NCBI GenBank assembly: GCA_022819855.1 | Contig: JAJEGN010000011.1 | Location: 62,001 to 126,000 of the forward strand | Source: Gammaproteobacteria bacterium | GTDB lineage: Bacteria; Pseudomonadota; Gammaproteobacteria; Steroidobacterales; Rariloculaceae | Reading direction: 5' to 3' | DNA: 64,000 bases | Part shown: in pieces, positions 1 through 13,515 of the stretch | Numbering within the stretch: the first letter of the stretch is position 1 | Layout of the letters: every line of letters begins with the position of its first letter | Made by a program: the position numbers and the translations under genes | Notes under the pieces: model-generated | Seen by the model: only the letters and a program-made list of their open reading frames with translations | What the model was told of the DNA's origin: nothing | The model's database searches: none

Positions 1-1
1 T

Positions 2-4126
<4,125 letters not shown>

Positions 4127-4127
<1 letters not shown>

Positions 4128-4170
4128 CGCGCATCCCTGCGCGCGAGGGTCTCAAGCGACCGGTAGCGCT
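4127..4170. repeat. Half copy (copy A) of a palindromic repeat element
   Basis: The stretch from the last base of the czcA-like stop codon to about 4165 matches the right half of the elements at 30587-30661 and 60103-60212. It includes a short hairpin (GCGCGC arms 4127-4132 and 4139-4144, loop ATCCCT) and the arm ending in TCAAGCGACCGGT. The left arm is missing here. The hairpin could help terminate transcription of the efflux operon. Confidence 0.7.
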
Positions 4171-4304
4171 AATCCCCTTGACGTCTGCACGAGCGGGAAT
4201 TGGCGAAAGCTGCGGCGACTCGGGCAGACATGCGGTGAGCAGCGCATGGCGTGAGTGTGACGCAGTGGCCCATCGTAAGCAGTCGCTCCCCGGTGTGGCG
4301 GAGA

Positions 4305-5048
4305 TCAGGATCTTTTGGCGGATGACAGTTCGAAGTCGCCCCATACGCCGAAGTGATCCGGTAGATGTTTGTCAACTTCGCTGCGCCTTGGCCAGATTGC
4401 GATGTCGCCGTTCAGGACCAGATCCGGTGTATGGGCAATGTGATCTATCGCCAAGCCACGTGCAGGTGCCCCCGCAAGTACTCCCGCCGTCGCAAACGTG
4501 AATTCCTCGAAAGCGCTGCGCAACAGCGCGTAAACCCGTTTGGGCACCCATGACCTGGCAGGTCGGGGAATCCGTTGGTTGAAGTCGCCCAGGACAATGG
4601 TCGGCTCTGCGATCCGGCGGCGGTACCCCTCGCTGAATCCCGCCAACCAGCGTTCGTGGTCTTCCCATCGTTTGCGGTTTCGCTGGCCGGTTTTCACGTT
4701 GGCGTCCGCCCACGGAATACATGCGCCAATCACCACGAGCGGACCCGCGTCGGTCTGAGTGGTCCCCGTCACGAACCTTCCGCCCGGCATCTGATCCGAG
4801 CCGAACGGATCGATATCGGACCAAGGTTGCTTACTCCAAAGAAGTACTTTCCGGCGTCCTTCCACGAAGGGGTAGCCCCAGTCGCTCCCGGCGTCGACGA
4901 CGTGTCCACCTCCAGGGAGGATCTCCGCGTAGCCCTCCGTTACACAGAGGATGTCGCAGTCCGGGTGGGCCAGGGCTTCGCTGACACGGTTGCCCTTCGG
5001 GCTGCCCGGTTTCGCCCATTCCGTATTCCAGGTGCCGACGCGAACCAT
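4305..5048 (-). CDS. Endonuclease/exonuclease/phosphatase (EEP) fold hydrolase
   Basis: A 247-aa protein with the EEP (DNase I-like) signatures in order: an N-terminal GTWNTEWA strand, an early metal-binding Glu (CVTEGYAEI), the GDFNQRIPR motif, an AIDHIAHTPDL segment and a terminal LPDHFGVWGDF motif equivalent to SDH-P of the family. These fit metal-dependent phosphodiester or phosphomonoester cleavage; the substrate is unknown. There is no signal peptide, so it is probably cytoplasmic. It lies 30 bp after the 5079-5741 gene on the same strand and may be cotranscribed with it. No strong ribosome site is seen before the ATG. Confidence 0.75.
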   Translation of the reverse strand: MVRVGTWNTEWAKPGSPKGNRVSEALAHPDCDILCVTEGYAEILPGGGHVVDAGSDWGYPFVEGRRKVLLWSKQPWSDIDPFGSDQMPGGRFVTGTTQTDAGPLVVIGACIPWADANVKTGQRNRKRWEDHERWLAGFSEGYRRRIAEPTIVLGDFNQRIPRPARSWVPKRVYALLRSAFEEFTFATAGVLAGAPARGLAIDHIAHTPDLVLNGDIAIWPRRSEVDKHLPDHFGVWGDFELSSAKRS

Positions 5049-5078
5049 GGGCCGCTATGGTAACAATCGACTTCCGGC

Positions 5079-5741
5079 TCAGGTCCCCAGGCGCTTTCGA
5101 ACGAGACACGCTACTTCCCGCAGCGACATCTGAACCCATCGTCGCATCCAGCCCTGCGAAAGGTGCTGGCAATACACAGCGGGACAATCTTCAATTGTTG
5201 CACGGCCGAACGCCCTCCATCCGCGAGAGTCCTGCTCCACGTTGCGCCACCTTTCCTCCAGTCCCAACGCCAGGCTCGCCTTGGTGCCGAATACGAGCAC
5301 GGCGCGCGGGCGCATGGCTGCCAGCATTCGCCTTACCCACGCGGAGGAAAATTCCCGCCACTCCGCCCTCGGACCTGACTTCGAGGTCCACCGCCCGGAT
5401 TCGCTTGTGCGCGCCTCGGGAAAGCACGCTGCCATTGCGACGGTTCGCTCTCGCAAGACCTCGTCCAGACCGGCGTCGTCGAACTGTCGCCGCAGCGTCC
5501 GGCCGAATGCAAAGTGGTCGTCAAGGTATAGCAGGCGACCCGGCCATGTGCGCCGCGACGGGGAGTCGTCCCCGCCGCCGCCTTGAAAGGACACCAGCGC
5601 CACGTCTGGCCGTACCATCGGCGGCCCGTACATTGCCGTGACCTTGTGGTTCACCACCTCTCGCATGCGGGGATCCTCAAGGCGCTGGAAGATCTCGCAG
5701 TACATGCGGCTCGCCAGTCGCTTCAGTTCCTCCTGCTCCAT
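5079..5741 (-). CDS. Uracil-DNA-glycosylase-like superfamily protein (tentative)
   Basis: A 220-aa soluble protein. Its order of elements recalls the UDG superfamily: a YGPPMVRPDVALVSFQGGG strand-loop near residue 37, a central AMAACFPEA strand, then WVRRMLAAMRPRAVLVFGTKA, typical of the 'rP-vvv-lG-kA' core strand of such proteins, and a late H-L-x-Q-G segment. No canonical catalytic GxDPY or similar is evident, so activity is not claimed. It shares strand and close spacing with the EEP hydrolase, so a nucleic-acid or nucleotide-processing pair is possible, but this is inference. It could equally be an uncharacterised family. Confidence 0.45.
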   Translation of the reverse strand: MEQEELKRLASRMYCEIFQRLEDPRMREVVNHKVTAMYGPPMVRPDVALVSFQGGGGDDSPSRRTWPGRLLYLDDHFAFGRTLRRQFDDAGLDEVLRERTVAMAACFPEARTSESGRWTSKSGPRAEWREFSSAWVRRMLAAMRPRAVLVFGTKASLALGLEERWRNVEQDSRGWRAFGRATIEDCPAVYCQHLSQGWMRRWVQMSLREVACLVRKRLGT

Positions 5742-5776
5742 CTGCTAGTGCTGACGCGTCGCGTCCTCCAGTTGGA

Positions 5777-6085
5777 TCAACGCGGTCTTCGCTGGTAATT
5801 CAGTGACAGCACGACAGGCAAGGCAAGACCGCCGAAGAGTATCGCCGGGAACACCGCGACCGGCGCGCCGACAAGGTTAAGCGGAATCGACACGAGCGTT
5901 GCCGTGGACCAGTACAACGTTGCGATGGCCAACTTGGGGGACGCCGAGAGATACGCCACCCCCACGGGAATGGTTACGAAGCAAACGAGTACCACGGGCC
6001 AGTAGTTCACGAGAGCCGGGGGCCATGCAAGCACGGCCAGAATAAGTGCGATCCAGCACCAGGTCGCGCGACTTCCGTTTTCCAT
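5777..6085 (-). CDS. Small hypothetical membrane protein
   Basis: A 102-aa protein composed almost wholly of hydrophobic segments: approximately residues 9-24, 27-48, 52-70 and 73-93, suggesting three or four transmembrane helices, with a short basic tail (NYQRRPR). No family is recognised and no catalytic motif is seen. It is on the same strand as its neighbours, 35 bp before the 5741 start, so it may lead that small gene group. No convincing ribosome site is seen before the ATG. Confidence 0.55.
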   Translation of the reverse strand: MENGSRATWCWIALILAVLAWPPALVNYWPVVLVCFVTIPVGVAYLSASPKLAIATLYWSTATLVSIPLNLVGAPVAVFPAILFGGLALPVVLSLNYQRRPR

Positions 6086-6255
6086 GCCGGGTATTACGTC
6101 ACGTGATCGATTCGGGCTTCAGCTTCATATGTGGAGGCGTTTGGCGGCACCGGGTATCGCATAATCCTGCCGTCTTGGCGGCGTCGGCCTCGAGGTCTGC
6201 GACGAAGCATCGTTTGGTGGCTTGGCGCCCGGGCACTCCGGTTTGGTTTGGCGCG

Positions 6256-7386
6256 TTACTCCGGCGCGGTGAGCTTGAGCAGGTAGCCGTCGCCGCCGCG
6301 GCCCGGGCGTCCGTCCTCGAGCAGCCACAGCGCGCCGTCGGGTCCCTGTTCGACGGCCCGGATGCGGCGTCCCATGTCGAATCGCTGCACTTCGCGCGCC
6401 GTGTCGCCGTCGATCTCGACGCGTATGAGCGCTTCGGAGGACAGCCCGCCGATGAATGCGTTGCCCTGCCATTCGGGGAACTCGCTGCCGCTGTAGAACA
6501 TCAGGCTCGAAGGCGAGATTGCCGGGACCCAGTACTCTGCGGGAGCTGCGAATTCCGGGCGGGTGTGGTGGTCGGGGATGTCGCGGCCGTCGTAGTGATC
6601 GCCGTTGGAGACGATCGGGTAGCCGTAGTTCGCGCCACGTTCCACCAGGTTAAGTTCGTCGCCGCCGGCCGGGCCCATTTCGACGTCCCAGAGCTGGCTT
6701 GATGCATCGAACGCCAGCCCCAGGGGATTGCGGTGCCCGAGCGACCAGATTTCGGCCGTGACTCCGCCGTGTTCGGCGAACGGATTGTCGCCCGGCACGG
6801 AGCCGTCATCGTTGAGACGCACGACCTTGCCCATGGTCGATGCCATGTCCTGCGCCGGGTCGAACTTCTGCCGGTCGCCGGAGCTGATCCAGAGATAACC
6901 GTCCGGCCCGAAGGCGATCCTGTGCCCGTAGTGGCCCTGACCGGTGACCTTCGGTAGCTGGCGCCAGAGCACCTCGAAATCCGTGAGTGTGCCGCCCGTT
7001 CCCGCGAGGTCGAGTCGGGCGCGTGCCACGGCGGCGCCGGCCGTGCGCCCATCGCCGGCCTCGGCATAGCTCATGTAGAGCAGGCTGTTGGCCTCGAAGT
7101 CGGGGTGCAGCACGACATCGCCGAAACCGCCCTGGCCGCCGAAACTGACCTCGGGCACGCCGCTGATGTCGCCGACCGTGTCGTCGGAGCCGACGAGCTT
7201 GAGCGCGCCGCGGCCTTCGCTGACGAGCAGCCGGCCGTCGGGCAGAAACTCCAGTGCCCACGGAGTTGCGAACTGCCCGACGGTCGTTACGTCGAACTCG
7301 GCATGCTGTGCGTCGAGCGTACCGCCCGAACAGGCGAACAGGGTGAGTACTGACGCGCTCAGCAGTGTCTTGAGTCTTGCGGGCAT
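6256..7386 (-). CDS. PQQ-dependent sugar dehydrogenase-like lipoprotein (YliI/GdhB-type propeller)
   Basis: A secreted six-bladed propeller of the glucose/sorbosone dehydrogenase family (376 aa). The ATG at 7386 is chosen over the longer frame because a GGAGG site lies just upstream and because it gives a clean lipoprotein signal (LLSASVLTLFAC, Cys about residue 18). Family landmarks include PWALEFLPDGRLLVSEG, GGFGDVVLHPDF, YGHRIAFGPDGYLWISSGDR, SLGHRNPLGLAFD and GGDELNLVERGANYGYP. Such proteins oxidise aldoses at the periplasmic face when PQQ is present; substrate and cofactor status are unknown. A related protein lies at 53687-54979. Confidence 0.85.
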   Translation of the reverse strand: MPARLKTLLSASVLTLFACSGGTLDAQHAEFDVTTVGQFATPWALEFLPDGRLLVSEGRGALKLVGSDDTVGDISGVPEVSFGGQGGFGDVVLHPDFEANSLLYMSYAEAGDGRTAGAAVARARLDLAGTGGTLTDFEVLWRQLPKVTGQGHYGHRIAFGPDGYLWISSGDRQKFDPAQDMASTMGKVVRLNDDGSVPGDNPFAEHGGVTAEIWSLGHRNPLGLAFDASSQLWDVEMGPAGGDELNLVERGANYGYPIVSNGDHYDGRDIPDHHTRPEFAAPAEYWVPAISPSSLMFYSGSEFPEWQGNAFIGGLSSEALIRVEIDGDTAREVQRFDMGRRIRAVEQGPDGALWLLEDGRPGRGGDGYLLKLTAPE

Positions 7387-7704
7387 TCTTTGACCCTCCG
7401 GAATCATGGAACATTGGCTGCGAAACGGCGGCCATCGGCGCCGCGCCGGCAAAGTATATACGCGCAGGAGCCTGCGCCGCAGGAAGTCGTGATCCGCCGT
7501 CTTCGGCGAGGCGGTCTTCCGGCCAAAGCGGATTTGCAGCCGTGAATTCCGGTGGCGCAGGTTCCCTGGTCCGCCGGCGTCTGTTTTGACGGGCGAGTCA
7601 TGCTGAGCGACACTGCACGCACCGTGAACGGGCGACCATCATGCCCGAACCAAAATGTACGCGCGGTCCATGCTGCTCGATGAGCTGAGAGGGCATCGAA
7701 TAAA
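7387..7704. other. Intergenic region between divergent genes
   Basis: About 318 bp between the divergent dehydrogenase and sulfatase genes. No convincing ORF, RNA or strong promoter consensus was seen. It should carry both promoters. A GGAGG-type ribosome site for the minus-strand gene sits at its left edge and a GAGAGGG site for the sulfatase near its right edge. Confidence 0.5.
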
Positions 7705-9144
7705 TTGAAACTCAAGGTCATCATCGCTTCGTTCGCGCTCCTGCCGGGACTGCTCGCCGCGCAGGATGCCGAGCGTCCGGACGTGCTGTTCATCGCTGTC
7801 GACGACCTCAACGACTGGGTCGGTGCGTTCGGCGGCCATCCGCAGGCAAAGACGCCAAATATCGATCGGCTCGCAGCACGTGGAATTGCGTTTACCAACG
7901 CGCATTCGCCGTCGGTGATCTGCAATCCCTCGCGCACGGCGCTGCTGACGGGCCTCAGGCCATCGACCAGCGGCGTCTATGACAACGATCCCGACTGGCG
8001 CGAGGAAGAAGTGTTCGCCGGTCTGCCGACGCTGCCAAGGCACTTTCGCGACAACGGCTACCGGACGTTCGGGGCCGGCAAGATCTTTCACGCGCACACC
8101 TTCGGCGGTACAAGTACGTACGAGGGTCTGAACGACACGACCGCCTGGGATGCGTTCTATCCCTCGCTGACCCGGCAGTTGCCCGACGAAATCCGCCCGC
8201 CGTTCAGGCCCGCCAACGGCAATACCCTGGAATCGCCCGGCTCGCGCAACGCATTCGACTGGTCGGTCGTCGTCGCCGACGATATGGCTCTCGGCGACGG
8301 GCAGGTCACGGCATGGATCGAACGCCAGCTCACTGCCGAGACCGGCTCGCCGCGATTCATCGCCGCCGGCATCTACCGCCCGCATCTGCCCTGGTACGTT
8401 CCGCAGAAGTACTTCGACATGCACCCGCTCGAGGATATCGTGCTGCCGGAAACGATCCCTGACGATCTGGAGGACGTGCCGGAGATCGCCCGCGCCAGCT
8501 ACCTCGATTCGACCGAATGGCACGACTGGATCGAGGAATCGGGCAGGTGGGCGGAAGCCGTGCAGGCTTATCTCGCCAGTACGAGCTACGCCGACGCGAT
8601 GGTCGGGCGCCTGCTCGATGCGCTCGACAGCAGCGGCCGCGCCGGGAACACGATCATCGTGCTCTGGAGCGACCACGGCTATCACCTGGGCGAGAAGGAA
8701 CGCTGGCGCAAGATGACGCTTTGGGAAGAGTCGACCCGCGTGCCGTTGATCATCGTTGCGCCGGGCGTATCGACGCCGGGCACACGCAGCGAAGAAGCGG
8801 TGTCCCTCATGGACCTCTATCCGACGCTCGCGGAGCTTGCCGGGCTCGATAAGCCCGGCCACGTCGAGGGGCAGAGCCTCGTACCGCTGATTCGCAATCC
8901 CGGTACCGTGCGCGATGAGCCGGCGCTGACAACGTTCTTCTACAACTACCACTCGGTGCGAACCGAACGTTACCGATACACGCGTTACGCGGACGGTTCC
9001 GAAGAACTCTACGATCACGAGACCGATCCGAACGAGTGGGAAAACCTTGCGGACCGTTCACGTTACGACGAGCTCAAGGCCGAACTCGCCCGCTGGATTC
9101 CGGCGGTCAACGCCGAATCGTTGTCCGAGAGTCCCGACCCGTAG
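7705..9144 (+). CDS. Type I sulfatase, iduronate-2-sulfatase-like
   Basis: A 479-aa exported sulfatase starting at TTG, preceded by GAGAGGG about 10 nt upstream. The signal peptide is residues 1-19 or so (cut near LLAAQ). The metal site begins with VDDLND (about residue 32), and the active-site motif ICNPSRTALLTG puts the formylglycine precursor at Cys73 with Arg77 (C-x-P-S-R), so a formylglycine-generating enzyme is needed for activity. LWSDHGYHLGEK supplies the distal metal ligands. The VDDLND opening and the KTPNIDRLAARG block resemble iduronate-2-sulfatases and marine polysaccharide sulfatases. Its substrate is probably a sulfated sugar. It lies 27 bp before the hemerythrin gene. Confidence 0.9.
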   Translation: MKLKVIIASFALLPGLLAAQDAERPDVLFIAVDDLNDWVGAFGGHPQAKTPNIDRLAARGIAFTNAHSPSVICNPSRTALLTGLRPSTSGVYDNDPDWREEEVFAGLPTLPRHFRDNGYRTFGAGKIFHAHTFGGTSTYEGLNDTTAWDAFYPSLTRQLPDEIRPPFRPANGNTLESPGSRNAFDWSVVVADDMALGDGQVTAWIERQLTAETGSPRFIAAGIYRPHLPWYVPQKYFDMHPLEDIVLPETIPDDLEDVPEIARASYLDSTEWHDWIEESGRWAEAVQAYLASTSYADAMVGRLLDALDSSGRAGNTIIVLWSDHGYHLGEKERWRKMTLWEESTRVPLIIVAPGVSTPGTRSEEAVSLMDLYPTLAELAGLDKPGHVEGQSLVPLIRNPGTVRDEPALTTFFYNYHSVRTERYRYTRYADGSEELYDHETDPNEWENLADRSRYDELKAELARWIPAVNAESLSESPDP

Positions 9145-9171
9145 CCGCGGCGTTTCCCGGAGATCAGGGAC

Positions 9172-9723
9172 TTGGCAGGGATCATCGACGATCTGCACCA
9201 GGATCACCTCAATGCCGCGCGCGTACTGAAGATCGCCGAGCGAGCGCTCGTTTCAATCAAGCGGGGCGAAAGCGTGGACTTCGCCCTGCTCGAAGACGCC
9301 ATGCGCTATATCACCGGGTACTCCGACACCTGCCACCATCCGCTCGAGGATGTCGTGTTCCTTCACCTCAGGAAGCGGGCTCCGCAGATGGCGGATGAAA
9401 TCGACGCCATCGCTGCCGAACATGAATCGATCATCGCCAAGGGCAAGCGATTTCTCGATTCGGTCGTCGCTGTCGGCGAGGACGCCTTCGTGTCGAGAGA
9501 GGACCTGGTCCGGACTGGGCGCGCGTACGTCGAGACGCTGTGGAAACACATGAGTATCGAGGAAGCGAGCCTGTTCCCCGCCGCGGCAACGGTGCTCGAC
9601 CAGTCGGATTGGGACAGTGTGCGGCAACAACTCGACTACGGGCCCGATCCCCTGTTCGGCCCCGCGATCGATGAGGACTACGAACGACTCTGGAAGCTCA
9701 TTCAGCTTCACGATCCTGATTAA
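9172..9723 (+). CDS. Hemerythrin-domain protein
   Basis: A 183-aa cytoplasmic protein with a hemerythrin HHE-type four-helix bundle that should bind a di-iron centre. Ligand candidates are His12 (LHQDH), His56 and Glu59 (CHHPLED), His84 (AAEHE) and the His/Glu of LWKHMSIEEASLFP. The TTG start is preceded by GGAGATCAGGGA. Such proteins act in oxygen, NO or iron handling; the specific role is unknown. It may be cotranscribed with the sulfatase. Its C-terminal segment appears to have a degenerate duplicate just downstream. Confidence 0.85.
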   Translation: MAGIIDDLHQDHLNAARVLKIAERALVSIKRGESVDFALLEDAMRYITGYSDTCHHPLEDVVFLHLRKRAPQMADEIDAIAAEHESIIAKGKRFLDSVVAVGEDAFVSREDLVRTGRAYVETLWKHMSIEEASLFPAAATVLDQSDWDSVRQQLDYGPDPLFGPAIDEDYERLWKLIQLHDPD

Positions 9724-9761
9724 CTGGGGATGCTTGAAACGCTGAGCATGCAATAGACATA

Positions 9762-9821
9762 GCGTTCGACGAGGACCGCGAACGATTCTCGATGCTGATT
9801 CAGCGACACGATCCCGGCCAT
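9762..9821 (+). pseudogene. Degenerate duplicate of the hemerythrin C-terminus
   Basis: The frame from 9762 reads AFDEDRERFSMLIQRHDP, close to the true tail of the upstream gene (AIDEDYERLWKLIQLHDP): about 12 of 18 residues match. There is no start or upstream helix bundle, so this looks like the remnant of a tandem copy rather than a gene. Confidence 0.4.
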
Positions 9822-9857
9822 GGGCGTTCACACGCGTTCATCCTTACGCGTTTCCGT

Positions 9858-10664
9858 CTATCTCGTTTCGTCCGATGCGGCGTTCGGGTCGTTTTCCAGA
9901 GAAGGCAGGTTCGACAGTGAAATCTTCGGGAGGTGTCCGTTCGGCTTACAAGCGTGTTCCGCTACTCTGCGGACGATGAGCTTCACTGCCTGTTCGAGGA
10001 AGCGACGCTCCGGCATGCTGAAGGCATGTGCAATACCATCGGCCTTTCTCGCGTCAGGGCCGCCCTTGGTCGCTGCGAGTTCGCCGATTTTGCGGAGGAC
10101 GCTTTTGTCTATCCGGTACATCGCGGCGGCGGCAGGACGCTTTCCCGACCGTTGGCCAGTGGATGCTTCCAAGGCGGTCAGGCAGAAATTCGCCATGCTG
10201 CCGAGCGGCTCACGGCCCTTGCGATAACCCAGATACCTCTGATGCATGGTCTCGGCGTCAGCGTTCACAGCGATGTCTGACGGAGGTGGAGGATACGCGG
10301 CGACAACGAGTGTAGGTTTCGTTGAAATACCAATCTGAATCCTTGAATGCGCACTGAGCCTGACCGCTCCCGGTGCTGGTTTCAGATCGATGATGTCCGC
10401 CTTTTCAAATTCCAACCTGAAGGAGTCGGAGTTTCCTCGGCGGAGCGTGGCGTCGAATTCCCAGCGCCGGATGTAGTCCGCGATGCATCCCTTTGCCTCA
10501 TCTTCCGTGGCGTAATGTTGTTTGAACTCAAATCGAACCTTCTTGTCGTCGACTCGCAATCGGAATTTTGGTTCTTCGACTTGGAGGGGCTCAGCTTCGC
10601 TGTAGTCGATCGAGTCGCCGTGCTCTATACGATAATTCAGAGCAACTACATGCGGATCGTTCAT
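9858..10664 (-). CDS. Hypothetical protein, partner of MmeI-like R-M gene
   Basis: A 268-aa soluble protein of unrecognised family. The ATG at 10664 is chosen because the longer frame would run back into the upstream R-M coding region; this start is 13 bp after its stop at 10678, so the two genes are probably cotranscribed. The N-terminal half (residues 1-110) is rich in charged beta-strand pattern (KFRLRVDDKKVRFEFKQHY), the middle has a proline run (AYPPPPSD), and the C-terminal half is helical and basic (RRFLEQAVKLIVRRVAEHA). No catalytic motif is seen. It may be an accessory factor of the restriction system, but this rests only on position. Confidence 0.6.
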   Translation of the reverse strand: MNDPHVVALNYRIEHGDSIDYSEAEPLQVEEPKFRLRVDDKKVRFEFKQHYATEDEAKGCIADYIRRWEFDATLRRGNSDSFRLEFEKADIIDLKPAPGAVRLSAHSRIQIGISTKPTLVVAAYPPPPSDIAVNADAETMHQRYLGYRKGREPLGSMANFCLTALEASTGQRSGKRPAAAAMYRIDKSVLRKIGELAATKGGPDARKADGIAHAFSMPERRFLEQAVKLIVRRVAEHACKPNGHLPKISLSNLPSLENDPNAASDETR

Positions 10665-10677
10665 CGTTTGTTCCGGT

Positions 10678-13515
10678 TTATCGCGTTGCCTTGTCGGTTG
10701 GCTTGCCGAGTGTGCGGCGGCGACCGCGCTTCCTGGACTTGGGATGCTTCGCAAGGTCGAGCGATGCTCGCATTTTCTCGTAGAGCATAAACAAATGCTC
10801 GACCCGCTCGCGCTCGGAAGCGAATCCAGTGCGCCGATAGAGACGGTCAACCGCGCGGTCGAGCGCCCGATGCGCTCGCCGCAGGTTCGGTGGCATCAGG
10901 TCGGGATCATAGAGATTGGCGAGCGTGGCATCCGGATGGGCGGCGCGCGCGTCAAGCACAGCCTTCGCCAGCGGCTCCAACTTCGACGGATCTGCGTCCT
11001 TGGGCGGCAGCGGGAACGTGTTGTAGTTGACGCCCACCGAATACTGATAGCGGCTTTCCAGCCGACCACCGATGTAGCGCGTCCATGCCATGTGCATGGC
11101 CGAAGTCAGCACTGCGAAGTCGGCAAGCGTCGCATTCGCCAGCAGACGGAGCTTGTTGCTCGGAATCGCCGGCGGTTCCAGCCAGCCGATGGGCGCGTAC
11201 TCACGGCGTTCCGAACTGACTTCTGGAATCACCAGAAACGGTGCCGTGGGGATGACGTTGACCTGCCAGAGCGTTGGCGTGTCGGCCAACCTGAGGGTGG
11301 ACTTGCGCTTGCTTTCTTGCCGATATGCGCGGACGGAAGCGATCCGCTCTCGTACGCCGGGCAGCCGGGCCAGCACCTCGGGCGGCGCGTCGTGCAGCGC
11401 CAGTATGCAACGCTCGCCACCCTGCAAGTACTCACGCGCCCCGATAAACGGTCGGAGCCACTCAGTGGCCTCCGGTTCCGCATCCAGAAACGCTTCGCGT
11501 TCCGCCGCGTCGAAAATGTACTGCCCACCGTCGATTGGCTGTGAGCCAGTGAGAAGCCGGTCCATCCCGTTGATCGGCGCACTTTCCTCCCGCACCACCA
11601 GATGAGGATCGGAGAGCCTGCCGGCGTCGAACAGATAGGGCGACAACGCCGGATGATTGCTTTCCTCCGGCTCGCCGTTGATGTCGGGATAGCTGAACAG
11701 ACGTTTCTCCGCTCGCATGGCTTCACGCCGGTCGAGTCCGAGAATGACGACATGTACATGCGCCTTGCCGCGCGCGTCCGACCCCCACGCGAAGGTCCGA
11801 TGCGCGAACGCGATCTCAAGCTCGCAGCGTTCGAACAACACCGGCCAGAGTTGCGCAACCTGCTCGCCCTGCGTGATCGAGTTGGTCGCGACGAAACCGA
11901 TACGGGCATTGCTGCCCCTCACGTATTCCCCCGCCTTGATGAACCACGCCGCGACGTAATCGAGCGTACCGCCGCTCTTGCCCAGTGCCGCGATTCCGCG
12001 CACCTGCGCGCGTTGCGCCGCCGTCTGGTACTTCGCCCCTCCGAAGGGAGGATTGCCCAAGACGAAGGAGCAATCCTGCGACGGAAGCAACTCGGACCAG
12101 TCGGTTTCCAGCGCGTCGCCGTGGACGATGCGTGGCGACTTCTCGAGCGGGATGCGCGTATAGGTCTGACCGAACTCCTGGCTCAGCCGGTTGTTCATGA
12201 TGTGGTCCATCATCCACAGCGCGGTCTCCGCAATGCGGGAAGGGAACTCGCCAAGTTCGATGCCGTGGAACTGGTCAACGTCGACCAACGACAGCAATTC
12301 CGCCAGAGCGTCCACCTGTCGCTGCTGTTGACCCCGGTGTTCCTTCGGATGGATTCGCTTCAGCACCTCGATCTCGAGCAGACGCAACTCGCGGTAGGCG
12401 ATGATGAGGAAGTTGCCGCAGCCGCACGCGGGGTCGAAGATCGTCAGCCGTCCGAGCTTCTCCTGAAACCGCCGAAGCTCGGACAGGCGCCGCCTGTCCT
12501 TGCGCGCCTTCAACCGCTCGAATTCGGCGTGAAGGTCATCCATGAACAACGGCTCGATCACCTTCAGGATGTTCTTCTCGGTCGTGTAGTGCGCGCCCTG
12601 TGCGCGACGTTGCTTCGGGTCCATCACGGACTGGAACAGGGAACCGAAGATCGCCGGGGAGATGTTCGACCAGTTGAAATTGCAGGCATCGAGCAGCTTG
12701 GCGCGCATCGCCCCATTGAACGCCGGAATACGCAATGACCCTTCGAACAGGGAACCGTTGATGTATGGGAACCGCAGCAGGTCTTCATCGCGCGTGGCCT
12801 GGCGTTCGTCTTCGGGTGTGTCCAATACCTGAAACAACTCGATCAGGCGCGCGCCGGTGTCCGAGCCGTCCTCGGATGTGCGGGTCTCGATGAAGTCCAG
12901 GAAAATATCCCGGTCGAAGATTCCCGTGTCATCGGCGAACAGACAGAACACCACGCGCACCAGGAATCGCTCCAGGTCATGGCCCCGGTAGCCGGACTCG
13001 AACAGCGCGTCGTGCAGCCTGCCCATGAGTTCCGCGGCCTTGATGTTGACCGGATCCTGATCGCGGAAGGTGCGGCGCTGCACACCCGCAACGAAACCGA
13101 ACTTTTCGACATGCTCAGGAAAGTCCGCCAGCGAAAACTCGTGAACTGTCCGTTCGTCGAGATCGTGAAGCTCGAGCGTCTGGAAGTCGCTGACCAGGAT
13201 GTAGCCGGGGCGCTCGTGTTCCGGCAAGGCGTCAAAGTACTCGCCCGCCTGCCCGTACGCTTTCTTGAGACTTCTCCCGGCGCTCTTCTGTTCGACAATC
13301 AACTGGCCCGGCCAGAACAGATCGATGTAGCCGGAGCTATTGTCGAGCTTGGCAACGTGTTCCTCAAAGCGCGCGACGGAGCGCCGCCGGACGCCGAAGA
13401 CCTCGAAGAAGTCGTTGTAGAAGCTCTGCGTCTCGCCCTTCTCGTAGGCCGCGTCACGCCATTCTGCAGCGAACGCGGCGGCACGAACCCGAATTTCGTT
13501 CCAGGACAGGCGCAT
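10678..13515 (-). CDS. MmeI-like single-chain restriction-modification enzyme (type IIL/IIG)
   Basis: A 945-aa protein with an MmeI-family layout. The N-terminal nuclease domain has Asp65, Glu75 and Lys77 spaced as D-x9-E-x-K, the MmeI catalytic arrangement, within YIDLFWPGQLIVEQKSAG. A helical spacer follows (about 150-340). The amino-methyltransferase core has the SAM-binding motif FDPACGCGNF (about 360-369) and catalytic NPPFGG (488-493). The C-terminal third should hold the target-recognition domain. In this family one chain both cuts and methylates one strand for host protection, so no separate methylase is needed. It is followed by an unknown gene and lies near hicBA, a typical defence-type setting. 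Recognition sequence is unknown. Confidence 0.88.
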   Translation of the reverse strand: MRLSWNEIRVRAAAFAAEWRDAAYEKGETQSFYNDFFEVFGVRRRSVARFEEHVAKLDNSSGYIDLFWPGQLIVEQKSAGRSLKKAYGQAGEYFDALPEHERPGYILVSDFQTLELHDLDERTVHEFSLADFPEHVEKFGFVAGVQRRTFRDQDPVNIKAAELMGRLHDALFESGYRGHDLERFLVRVVFCLFADDTGIFDRDIFLDFIETRTSEDGSDTGARLIELFQVLDTPEDERQATRDEDLLRFPYINGSLFEGSLRIPAFNGAMRAKLLDACNFNWSNISPAIFGSLFQSVMDPKQRRAQGAHYTTEKNILKVIEPLFMDDLHAEFERLKARKDRRRLSELRRFQEKLGRLTIFDPACGCGNFLIIAYRELRLLEIEVLKRIHPKEHRGQQQRQVDALAELLSLVDVDQFHGIELGEFPSRIAETALWMMDHIMNNRLSQEFGQTYTRIPLEKSPRIVHGDALETDWSELLPSQDCSFVLGNPPFGGAKYQTAAQRAQVRGIAALGKSGGTLDYVAAWFIKAGEYVRGSNARIGFVATNSITQGEQVAQLWPVLFERCELEIAFAHRTFAWGSDARGKAHVHVVILGLDRREAMRAEKRLFSYPDINGEPEESNHPALSPYLFDAGRLSDPHLVVREESAPINGMDRLLTGSQPIDGGQYIFDAAEREAFLDAEPEATEWLRPFIGAREYLQGGERCILALHDAPPEVLARLPGVRERIASVRAYRQESKRKSTLRLADTPTLWQVNVIPTAPFLVIPEVSSERREYAPIGWLEPPAIPSNKLRLLANATLADFAVLTSAMHMAWTRYIGGRLESRYQYSVGVNYNTFPLPPKDADPSKLEPLAKAVLDARAAHPDATLANLYDPDLMPPNLRRAHRALDRAVDRLYRRTGFASERERVEHLFMLYEKMRASLDLAKHPKSRKRGRRRTLGKPTDKATR

